Below, in pieces: positions 1 to 5,571 of a DNA stretch of 7,109 bases. The first letter of the stretch is position 1. Each line of letters starts with the position of its first letter. The translations under genes were made by a program, and so were the position numbers. The DNA is from Crocinitomicaceae bacterium (GTDB lineage: Bacteria; Bacteroidota; Bacteroidia; Flavobacteriales_D; Sanyastnellaceae): contig PBWG01000044.1 in the NCBI GenBank assembly GCA_002729115.1, positions 1 through 7,109 on the forward strand, given 5' to 3'. The notes beneath the pieces were generated by a model, which was given only the letters and a program-made list of their open reading frames with translations, was not told the DNA's origin and did no database searches.

Positions 1-1
1 A

Positions 2-385
2 TACGTGGTGGGGTACTGGAAGACATTCGGTTGGATGTCCATCATGGCCTTGGGCTTAGTTGCGTGGGCTTCGCCTACGTTGCTTCAGGTGTTTGGCCCA
101 GGGTATGCAGAAGGGGTGGACCTTATGAGGGTGCTGCTGGTTGGCAGTTTGGGCGCGCATGTGTTGCGCATCCCCTTGGGCAATTTGTTGTCAGCGCTTG
201 GTCGGGCGAATTGGAACACCTGGGCCAACGTCGTTGTGCTCCTCGTTACAGCAGTGGGCTGTCATTGGCGGATTCCCGACCATGGCCTGATGGGTGCAGC
301 GCAGGTGATGGCGGCGATGTTGTGGGGAAGTGGTGTGCTGAGCCTGGGGCTGGTGGCCCTCCACGTGCGGCGTTTGCCTCACTGA
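2..385 (+). CDS. Polysaccharide/lipid flippase-like membrane protein, C-terminal part only
   Basis: This is the last roughly 127 residues of a multi-pass membrane protein whose 5' part lies outside the window. The frame is open to the left edge, so the GTG at 5 is probably not the start. About four hydrophobic segments are visible, roughly residues 10-25, 38-60, 73-88 and 95-118 counted from that GTG. The pattern is typical of the C-terminal half of Wzx/MATE-type flippases (polysaccharide biosynthesis family): a Pro-x-Leu-Leu...Phe-Gly-x-x-Tyr element (residues 24-34), a Leu-Gly-Arg near the third helix, and an Ile-Pro-x-x-Gly-Leu-x-Gly-Ala-Ala turn near residues 90-99. Such proteins move lipid-linked glycans across the inner membrane. 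The substrate cannot be read from this fragment. Its stop overlaps the 3' end of the convergent FG-GAP gene by 7 bp. Family assignment is by remembered pattern; another MATE-superfamily transporter is possible. Confidence 0.72.
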   Translation, partial: YVVGYWKTFGWMSIMALGLVAWASPTLLQVFGPGYAEGVDLMRVLLVGSLGAHVLRIPLGNLLSALGRANWNTWANVVVLLVTAVGCHWRIPDHGLMGAAQVMAAMLWGSGVLSLGLVALHVRRLPH

Positions 386-2337
386 CTGCACGCGTCCCCG
401 AACGAGGCGAGGAAAGACATCAAGTCCACAATGCCCACAGTGTGGTCGTTGTCCAAGTCTGCGTTGCATGTCCCCAGGCACCCCAACTCTTCCAACACCA
501 AGAACAAGTCGCTTACGCCAACGTGGCCGTTGACGTCCAAATCGCCGTGAAGCGGGGCAAAGTTGACCTCAATAATGGTTTCGCAAAGCGATACGCCTTG
601 CCAAGACAGGGTCATGGTCCAAGGTCCGTCGCTGATGGCATTCCACAAAGGAGCCTGTTGGCCCTCCCAGGGAACATCGTCTTGGTTCCAAATCACATCA
701 AAAGATCCAGTCCCGTTGTAGCTCGTCACTTCGCTTGGGAACCCGCACACGTCTTGAGTTTGGTGCGTGACGGTGCACAAGCTGGACCCTTCTTCAAGCA
801 CGTAGAAGCCTCCAGGAACGAGGTCGTGCACCGAGGCGTCGAAGAGTTCCACCAGGCCTGAGGGCCATACGACTGTGACGGAGTCAATGGCCGTGTCATC
901 TGCAAGACCAAACACTTCGTATTCACTCTCTTGAGACAGGTAGTTCTCGCCCACGTGGATGATCCGGGATTGGGAGGCGGATGGCGAATGCACGGTCAAT
1001 TTGGCGCCAGCTGCGTCGGGGTTGGACACATTGCCGTGAAGCCCAAGGGTGACGCTGGAATGGCCATTGCCAAAGCCCCCATTCATCCAGATGCGCGCTT
1101 GATGGTTGCCCACGTTGTGCACCACAAAATCCACCCAGCCGTTTCGGTCCAAATCGCCTGACGCCACCACATGTGAATTGAGGTAATCCAACCCGTAAAC
1201 GTCTTCCCCAAACGGCTCAAAGGAGTGGCTTGTTTCGCCCGTGGCCGTGTCCACCATCACTTGGTTCTCCCACAGAAAGTTCAGGCCGAACGGTTCCAAG
1301 CCGTTGTGTTCTGTCACAAACAAGTCGAGGTCTGTGTCGTTGTCGACATCCATCCACGCCGCCCCCCAACAGAACAAGTCCAGGTCCAGGTTGTGTTCCG
1401 CCGATTCCTCCGTGAAGTGGCCGTTTTCTTGCTGAACAAGGAGTTTGGAGCCCAAACCGTCGCCGCCAAACCATGTGTTGGTGTGGTACAAGTCTTGGCG
1501 TCCGTCCTGGTTGAAGTCGCCCAGCGTCAAGGTCATCGCATCGATGACGATGTCTGCCCCAATGTCGGGGGCCACGTCGATGAAAGTTCCATCCCCTTGG
1601 TTTTCGAACACGGCATTGGCCCCGCTTTTGTCGTTGATGACAAGCACGTCTTGGCGGCCATCTTCGTTGTAATCCCACCATGCGCTTTGGAAACTGAGAC
1701 GCATGTGGACGTCGATGCCCGATGCTTGGGACACGTTGGTGAACGAGAAGTTGCCGTCGTTCCGCAAGAGGACGTTTCTCAGCCCCTCCTCGGTGAAGTT
1801 GGCGAGCTCGACGTAACGGCAGATGTGAAGGTCCAGGTCGCCGTCGCCGTCCATATCTCCGAAGGACGCTCCGCCGGCGTAGGTGTGCTCCTGAGGTAGT
1901 TGCGTGGGGACTTGTTCAGCACTATCTGAATCCATGGTCAGGCTGAACCCTCCAATTCCGTCGTGTTCGACAAACCCGCAACGTCCCGACTTCTCCATTA
2001 CGAAAAGGTCGTCGTCGCCATCGTTGTCGAAGTCTGCCCAGAGGAGGGATTTGGTTTCGTCTTCAATGACCCACGGAAGGGGAACCATTTCGAACCCCTC
2101 GCCCTCCAAATTTCTCCAGGTGCGGATGGCTCCACTGGTGCCTCCGAAGGTCAGGTCGGGCCATCCATCGTTGTTCCAATCGGCCAGCGTGATGGCAGCG
2201 CCGAAATGGCCGTTCCAGTTGTACTGGGCAATGCCGTAGGCGTCCGAGCCGTTGAAAAAGACCTGCGCATGAAGGGAACCTGTCCCCGAAGTCAGGACCA
2301 TCACCAACATGCCCAAAAGAATTCCATGCCACCGCAT
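379..2337 (-). CDS. Secreted FG-GAP/VCBS repeat protein with ASPIC/UnbV domain and C-terminal dockerin-like pair
   Basis: A 652-residue exported protein, probably extracellular or surface-bound. Residues 1-24 look like a signal peptide: Arg-Trp-His, a hydrophobic core, then Leu-His-Ala before Gln25. Seven Asp-rich calcium loops of the FG-GAP/VCBS type follow, near residues 53-62, 102-111, 161-170, 222-231, 274-283, 330-339 and 395-404 (for example DMDGDGDLDL), which suggests a beta-propeller. Residues about 439-515 match the ASPIC/UnbV domain: Asp-Ala-Ala-Gly-Ala-Lys, a Gly-Glu-Asn-Tyr-Leu-Ser-Gln step, Phe-Gly-Leu, then VVWPSG. Residues 520-595 are an unassigned beta-rich stretch with Cys521, Cys531 and Cys585. 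Residues 598-650 hold two dockerin-like EF loops (GDLDVNGHVGVSDL and ADLDNDHTVGIVDL) bracketed by Cys620, Cys624 and Cys650. The role is unknown; calcium-dependent adhesion or binding is inferred. The ATG is the only start that gives a complete signal peptide directly after clpS, whose stop is 9 bp upstream, so cotranscription is likely. Confidence 0.94.
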   Translation of the reverse strand: MRWHGILLGMLVMVLTSGTGSLHAQVFFNGSDAYGIAQYNWNGHFGAAITLADWNNDGWPDLTFGGTSGAIRTWRNLEGEGFEMVPLPWVIEDETKSLLWADFDNDGDDDLFVMEKSGRCGFVEHDGIGGFSLTMDSDSAEQVPTQLPQEHTYAGGASFGDMDGDGDLDLHICRYVELANFTEEGLRNVLLRNDGNFSFTNVSQASGIDVHMRLSFQSAWWDYNEDGRQDVLVINDKSGANAVFENQGDGTFIDVAPDIGADIVIDAMTLTLGDFNQDGRQDLYHTNTWFGGDGLGSKLLVQQENGHFTEESAEHNLDLDLFCWGAAWMDVDNDTDLDLFVTEHNGLEPFGLNFLWENQVMVDTATGETSHSFEPFGEDVYGLDYLNSHVVASGDLDRNGWVDFVVHNVGNHQARIWMNGGFGNGHSSVTLGLHGNVSNPDAAGAKLTVHSPSASQSRIIHVGENYLSQESEYEVFGLADDTAIDSVTVVWPSGLVELFDASVHDLVPGGFYVLEEGSSLCTVTHQTQDVCGFPSEVTSYNGTGSFDVIWNQDDVPWEGQQAPLWNAISDGPWTMTLSWQGVSLCETIIEVNFAPLHGDLDVNGHVGVSDLFLVLEELGCLGTCNADLDNDHTVGIVDLMSFLASFGDACSQ

Positions 2338-2346
2338 GAAGTCAAT

Positions 2347-2640
2347 TTAAGGATTCAATTCGACAGTCAGGTCTTTCTCGGTCAAAGATTTATGGATGGG
2401 AGCGAGCTCGTCGTACGAGCCTGATTTGACCGTGCACTTCCCCTTGAAGTGGACAATCATGGCGCATTGTTCAGCCTGCAATGCGTCGTGCCCGCAGGTG
2501 TGAATGAGGCAGTCAATCACGTGGTCAAACGTGTTGTGGTTGTCGTTGTAAAGCACCACATGCCAATCCCCGTCCAGGGAGACCTCTGACAGGACGTCTT
2601 CCTGGGTTTCAACAGCACTGGCGGTGAAGAGGCGGTTCAA
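2347..2640 (-). CDS. clpS: ATP-dependent Clp protease adaptor ClpS
   Basis: A 97-residue ClpS, the cytoplasmic adaptor that binds N-degron substrates (proteins with destabilising N-terminal residues) and delivers them to the Clp ATPase-protease. The core runs from Trp26 to the C-terminus. The substrate-pocket segment YNDNHNTFDHVI covers residues 31-42 and corresponds to the Asn-Asp-Asp-x-x-Thr region of E. coli ClpS. The conserved pocket histidine is His64 in VHFKGK. The QAEQC and GKCTVKSG segments match the Bacteroidota form of the family as I remember it. The length is normal. The first codon is TTG at 2638-2640: there is no ATG or GTG between it and the core, and the upstream in-frame stop (TGA at 2674-2676) leaves only an ATT at 2641-2643 as an alternative. 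A clear -7 promoter element lies about 20 nt upstream. The secreted FG-GAP gene follows 9 bp downstream. Confidence 0.93.
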   Translation of the reverse strand: MNRLFTASAVETQEDVLSEVSLDGDWHVVLYNDNHNTFDHVIDCLIHTCGHDALQAEQCAMIVHFKGKCTVKSGSYDELAPIHKSLTEKDLTVELNP

Positions 2641-2660
2641 AATGTCTCGCTTTTGTGGTG

Positions 2661-2668
2661 CAAAGATA
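2661..2668 (-). promoter_or_regulatory. Candidate -7 promoter element of clpS (TATCTTTG)
   Basis: Read on the minus strand this is TATCTTTG followed by C, an exact match to the Bacteroidota sigma-A -7 consensus TAnnTTTG. It ends 20 nt before the TTG start of clpS, so transcription would begin roughly 10-15 nt before the start. No good -33 TTG is visible 17-23 bp upstream; the nearest is a TTTC at 2685-2688. The promoter would drive clpS and probably the FG-GAP gene behind it. Confidence 0.6.
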
Positions 2669-2700
2669 GAAGGTCATACCGGCTGAAAGCCTGCCTGTGC

Positions 2701-2738
2701 CCTTGGGGTTCATCAATCGAACTTCAGGGGGTCCAAGG
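2701..2738. repeat. Nested inverted repeats in the clpS/LytTR divergent spacer
   Basis: CCTTGG at 2701-2706 is the inverse complement of CCAAGG at 2733-2738. Inside this pair, GTTC at 2708-2711 is inverse-complementary to GAAC at 2719-2722. The arrangement could be an operator or a small hairpin in the leader of the LytTR gene, whose ATG lies 23 nt downstream. The arms are short and the match could be chance. No TAnnTTTG element for the LytTR gene is visible on the plus strand of this spacer. Confidence 0.3.
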
Positions 2739-2761
2739 TGTTCCTCTTCTAAGCATAAGCC

Positions 2762-3481
2762 ATGAAAAACAGCACGTTGTTGATTGTAGGGGTAGGTGTT
2801 CCAAGCGAACTGACTGAAGGGTTGGCCAAAGCAGGGTGCGAGGTTCAGCGCTCCGACTCACCCCTGACGGCAGCCATCGCCTTGGTGCGGGGAGATGTCG
2901 ATCTTGTGCTCATGGTTGGGCCACAGGACGAGTCCTGGAACGACTTCACAGATGCGGCGTTCGCCACAGGCAAATTGGTTTCTGTGGAGTCGTTGATTGC
3001 CATTCCGACCGCTTTGGCGAACGGCCTCGGCACCAACGGCAATGGCAACGGAAACGGCAATGGCAACGGACATTCAAATGGCGAGGACCACGCCGAGGTG
3101 GGCATGACCATTTCCGAAGTGGTGGAACTGATTCAGCGCCGTGCGAGCACCCAACATGTGGTGCAAGATTACATTTACACCAAGGTTGGCAACAAACTCC
3201 GCAAGGTGTCCCTCGACGACATTTTGTTCATTGAAGTGGAAGGCAAATACAGCGCGTTGCAGGTGAGGGAGCGGAAGTATAACGTGAAGGCTTCTCTGAA
3301 GGACCTTCTGCACAAGTTGCCCTCTGATCGATTTGTCCGTGTGAGCCGCAATTTTGTGGTGAACCTGAATCAGATTCAACACATCGACACCTTCCAGTAC
3401 ACAGTCAAAGTGGGAGATTTGGAAATCCCCATCAGCCGCACCTACAAGGAAGAATTGATGCGGCACATCAACCTCATCTGA
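2762..3481 (+). CDS. LytTR-family DNA-binding regulator with degenerate N-terminal domain
   Basis: A 239-residue transcription regulator. Residues about 136-237 form a LytTR (LytTR/AgrA-type) DNA-binding domain: Ile-Tyr-Thr-Lys-x-Gly-x-Lys, then DILFIEVEGKYSAL (residues 153-166), Phe-Val-Arg-Val-Ser-Arg-Asn-Phe-Val-Val-Asn (191-201) and the terminal Ile-Pro-Ile-Ser-Arg-x-Tyr (222-228). Residues 1-85 look like a short alpha/beta domain (LLIVGVG strand, amphipathic helix, second strand, helix, VDLVLMVG strand). This resembles half of a response-regulator receiver, but it lacks the acidic pair after strand 1 and has no aspartate at the end of strand 3, so phosphorylation of the normal kind is not expected. 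The linker (92-103) is an Asn-Gly repeat. There is no sensor kinase beside it. The ATG is taken because the protein's first strand begins right after it. Binding target and signal are unknown. A BRCT-like reading of the N-terminus was considered but cannot be tested by eye. Confidence 0.93.
   Translation: MKNSTLLIVGVGVPSELTEGLAKAGCEVQRSDSPLTAAIALVRGDVDLVLMVGPQDESWNDFTDAAFATGKLVSVESLIAIPTALANGLGTNGNGNGNGNGNGHSNGEDHAEVGMTISEVVELIQRRASTQHVVQDYIYTKVGNKLRKVSLDDILFIEVEGKYSALQVRERKYNVKASLKDLLHKLPSDRFVRVSRNFVVNLNQIQHIDTFQYTVKVGDLEIPISRTYKEELMRHINLI
3035..3070 (+). repeat. Perfect 18-bp tandem duplication encoding an Asn-Gly linker
   Basis: AACGGCAATGGCAACGGA occurs twice in direct succession (3035-3052 and 3053-3070) with no mismatch, encoding six Asn-Gly pairs (residues 92-103 of the LytTR protein). 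The unit is itself built of three 6-bp near-repeats. It is in frame and a multiple of three, so copy-number change would alter linker length without breaking the gene. Confidence 0.93.
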
Positions 3482-3489
3482 GGATCCCG

Positions 3490-3831
3490 TCAGTTTTCAG
3501 GAAACTTGAATCCAATCCGCTTGAGTTGACGGTCGGCGGAAGGGGCTGAAATCATGGTGTCTTCCTGGATCAGCGCCCATTGGTTGGCGAAGTGCACCAC
3601 AAGCCAAGCGCCGTCGTGCCCTTTGCAGGTCACGACATCGTGCTCGTAAAGCCACTGGTTGTTGAGGTCCTTGACGTCCAGGCAGCGGTCTTTTGCCGAG
3701 TGCTCCAAACGTTGTCCACGCCACCACAAGCCGTCCTTGCTGGACCAAACGCGTGAGCCCATGTGGCGCTCGTAGCCCACGATTTGGCCCTCATGTCTCA
3801 GACGCCATCGAATCTCGGGTGCATTGGTCAT
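3490..3831 (-). CDS. Small YopX-like protein
   Basis: A 113-residue predicted cytoplasmic protein with no signal peptide or membrane segment. Features recalling the YopX family (small proteins common in phages and mobile elements, function poorly known): an N-terminal Ile-Arg-Trp-Arg-Leu strand (residues 7-11); the central DLNNQWLYEHDVV (55-67), comparable to the family's Asp-Lys-Asn-Gly-x-x-Ile-Tyr-Glu-Gly-Asp-Ile-Val; and a C-terminal Ile-Gly-Phe-Lys-Phe-Pro-Glu-Asn (106-113), like the family's Ile-Gly-x-x-x-x-Asn ending. The central glycines of the motif are replaced, so this is a divergent member at best. The reading frame stays open upstream as an antisense of glnS, but ATG at 3829-3831 is the sensible start because it lies just outside glnS. 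It is convergent with the LytTR gene (8-bp gap) and divergent from glnS (30-bp gap). The family call is a hypothesis; that it is a gene is more secure. Confidence 0.7.
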   Translation of the reverse strand: MTNAPEIRWRLRHEGQIVGYERHMGSRVWSSKDGLWWRGQRLEHSAKDRCLDVKDLNNQWLYEHDVVTCKGHDGAWLVVHFANQWALIQEDTMISAPSADRQLKRIGFKFPEN

Positions 3832-3849
3832 CGGCGCGAAGGTGCAATG

Positions 3850-3857
3850 TAATTTTG
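3850..3857 (+). promoter_or_regulatory. Candidate -7 promoter element of glnS (TAATTTTG)
   Basis: An exact TAnnTTTG match that ends only 4 nt before the glnS ATG at 3862. A TTG at 3824-3826 lies 23 bp upstream and could be the -33 element, at the long end of the usual spacing. The expected transcription start falls on or within a few bases of the ATG, which would make the mRNA leaderless or nearly so. The TTG half lies inside the first codons of the divergent YopX-like gene. Confidence 0.6.
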
Positions 3858-3861
3858 GGTC

Positions 3862-5571
3862 ATGGAACACGCTGGACTTGACAAGGGCGCAGAAGGCAAC
3901 GAGGGAGGTACGGCACGGCGCCATTTCATCCAACAAATCATCGACGCAGACCGAGAAGCCAACGTGCATGACGGTCGGGTTCACACGCGGTTTCCGCCAG
4001 AGCCCAACGGTTTTCTTCACATCGGGCATGCCAAGGCGATCTGCGTCAACTTCGGTTTGGCGGCGGAATACGGCGGTCAAGTCAACTTGCGCTTTGACGA
4101 CACCAACCCCGTGAAGGAAGACACGGCGTACGTGAACGCCATTCGTGAAGACATCGCGTGGTTGGGCTTTGATTGGAACGGAGGGGAGTTCTACACGTCG
4201 GACTACTTCGAAACCTTGTTCGGTTACGCCGTTCAGTTGATCAAGTCTGGCGACGCGTACATCGACGAACAAACGGCAGAGGAGATTGCGGCCCAGAAAG
4301 GCACCCCCACGGAGCCGGGCAAGCCGAGTCCCTTTCGTGACCGCGCGGTGGAGGAAAATTTGACCTTGTTCCAAGAGATGCGGGAGGGCAAGCACACTGA
4401 GGGCAGCATGGTGCTCCGGGCCAAGATTGACATGGCCCACGCCAACATGCACATGCGGGATCCTTTGATGTACCGCATCAAATTCGCGACGCACCACCGA
4501 ACGGGCGACGCGTGGTGCATTTACCCCATGTACGATTTCGCACACGGCCAATCGGACAGCATCGAAGGCATCACCCACAGCTTGTGCTCGCTGGAATTTG
4601 AGGTGCACCGTCCGTTGTACGAGTGGTACATCGAGAAGCTCGGCATTTTCCCGTCCAAGCAGCGTGAATTCGCCCGCCTCAACCTCAATTACACCATCAT
4701 GTCCAAGCGCAAGCTGCTTCGGTTGGTGGAAGAGGGTGTGGTGGACGGTTGGGACGACCCGCGCATGCCGACCCTAAGTGGGTTGCGACGGAGGGGCTAT
4801 TCTCCTGAGAGCGTCCGCGAATTTTGCGACCGCGTGGGTGTGGCCAAGCGGAACAACGTCATTGATGTGGGGTTGTTGGAGTTTGCGCTCCGCGACCATT
4901 TAAACGCCACCGCCACACGCGCCATGGCCGTGTTGCGCCCGATCAAGATGGTGGTCGTCAATTACCCAGAGGATCAGGTGGACATGCTGCCCACCGTCAA
5001 CAACCCCGAAAACCCCGACGAAGGGACGCGTGACATCCCCTTTGGACGAGAGCTTTACATCGAGGCGGAGGACTTCAAAGTGGAGGGAGTCAACAAGAAG
5101 TGGTTCCGTCTGGCACCGGGCCGGTCGGTCCGGTTGAAGAGCGCCTACATCGTGACCTACGTGGACCACAAGACCGACGAGGCGGGCAACGTGACCGAAG
5201 TGCACGTTGAATACCACCCCAACAGCAAGTCAGGGTCTGACACCAGCGGCATCAAGGCCAAAGGCACCTTGCATTGGGTGGAGTGCACCCACGCCCAGGA
5301 CGCTGAGGTGCGCTTGTACGAGCGCCTGTTCAACGATCCGAGTCCTGACGGTCACAAGGGCCAGGACTTCATGGAGTTTTTGAATCCTGATTCCTTGGAG
5401 ATCTTGCAGGGGTGCAAGGTGGAGCCTGTGCTGGCCTCTGCTCAGCCAGGTCAAACCTGGCAGTTCACACGGCTGGGATATTTCGCGGCAGATTCCAAGT
5501 ACAGCCAAGAAGGCAAGCCGGTGTTCAACCGCGCTGTGACCCTCAAGGACGGCTGGAAGGGGAAGGGGTGA
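3862..5571 (+). CDS. glnS: Glutaminyl-tRNA synthetase
   Basis: A 569-residue class I aminoacyl-tRNA synthetase that attaches glutamine to tRNA-Gln in the cytoplasm. The match to E. coli GlnRS (about 554 residues) is visible along the whole length. The ATP-binding HIGH signature is intact as PEPNGFLHIGH (residues 46-56), followed by LRFDDTNPVKED (76-87). The GlnRS-type block WCIYPMYDFAHGQSDSIEG covers 218-236, and the KMSKS-equivalent is MSKRK (280-284). WDDPRMPTLSGLRRRGY (297-313) and the C-terminal anticodon-binding beta-barrels, ending near PVFNRAVTLKDGW (553-565), complete it. The choice of GlnRS over GluRS rests on the MSKRK motif and the two-barrel C-terminus. The N-terminus carries about 11 extra residues, rich in Gly and charge, before the HFIQQIID helix; ATG 3862 is the only start after an in-frame TAA at 3850-3852. 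It overlaps the convergent cca gene by 29 bp. Confidence 0.97.
   Translation: MEHAGLDKGAEGNEGGTARRHFIQQIIDADREANVHDGRVHTRFPPEPNGFLHIGHAKAICVNFGLAAEYGGQVNLRFDDTNPVKEDTAYVNAIREDIAWLGFDWNGGEFYTSDYFETLFGYAVQLIKSGDAYIDEQTAEEIAAQKGTPTEPGKPSPFRDRAVEENLTLFQEMREGKHTEGSMVLRAKIDMAHANMHMRDPLMYRIKFATHHRTGDAWCIYPMYDFAHGQSDSIEGITHSLCSLEFEVHRPLYEWYIEKLGIFPSKQREFARLNLNYTIMSKRKLLRLVEEGVVDGWDDPRMPTLSGLRRRGYSPESVREFCDRVGVAKRNNVIDVGLLEFALRDHLNATATRAMAVLRPIKMVVVNYPEDQVDMLPTVNNPENPDEGTRDIPFGRELYIEAEDFKVEGVNKKWFRLAPGRSVRLKSAYIVTYVDHKTDEAGNVTEVHVEYHPNSKSGSDTSGIKAKGTLHWVECTHAQDAEVRLYERLFNDPSPDGHKGQDFMEFLNPDSLEILQGCKVEPVLASAQPGQTWQFTRLGYFAADSKYSQEGKPVFNRAVTLKDGWKGKG

Noticed and set aside
31..861. A 276-codon plus-strand open frame spanning the flippase end and the antisense of the FG-GAP 3' end
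   Set aside because: It crosses two genes in unrelated frames and has a composition typical of out-of-frame translation.
1225..1899. A 224-codon plus-strand open frame
   Set aside because: It is antisense to the FG-GAP repeat region, where biased Asp/Gly codons keep the opposite strand open; there are no motifs.
3074..3466. A 130-codon minus-strand frame antisense to the LytTR domain
   Set aside because: It is the complement of a clear conserved domain; no family resemblance.
3472..3506. Small hairpins at the LytTR/YopX-like convergent junction (CCTCA-TC-TGAGG and AGTTT-TCAGG-AAACT) as a two-way terminator
   Set aside because: Stems are only 5 bp, the first loop has 2 nt, and there is no U-run; too weak to annotate.
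3844..3851. TACATTGC on the minus strand as a -7 element for the YopX-like gene
   Set aside because: It departs from TAnnTTTG at the last two positions; placement 12 nt before the ATG is attractive but the match is too poor to list.
3832..4608. A minus-strand frame running antisense through glnS as a long N-terminal extension of the YopX-like protein
   Set aside because: It is the complement of well-conserved GlnRS coding sequence and has no recognisable motifs. The ATG at 3831 lies just outside glnS and gives a compact protein.
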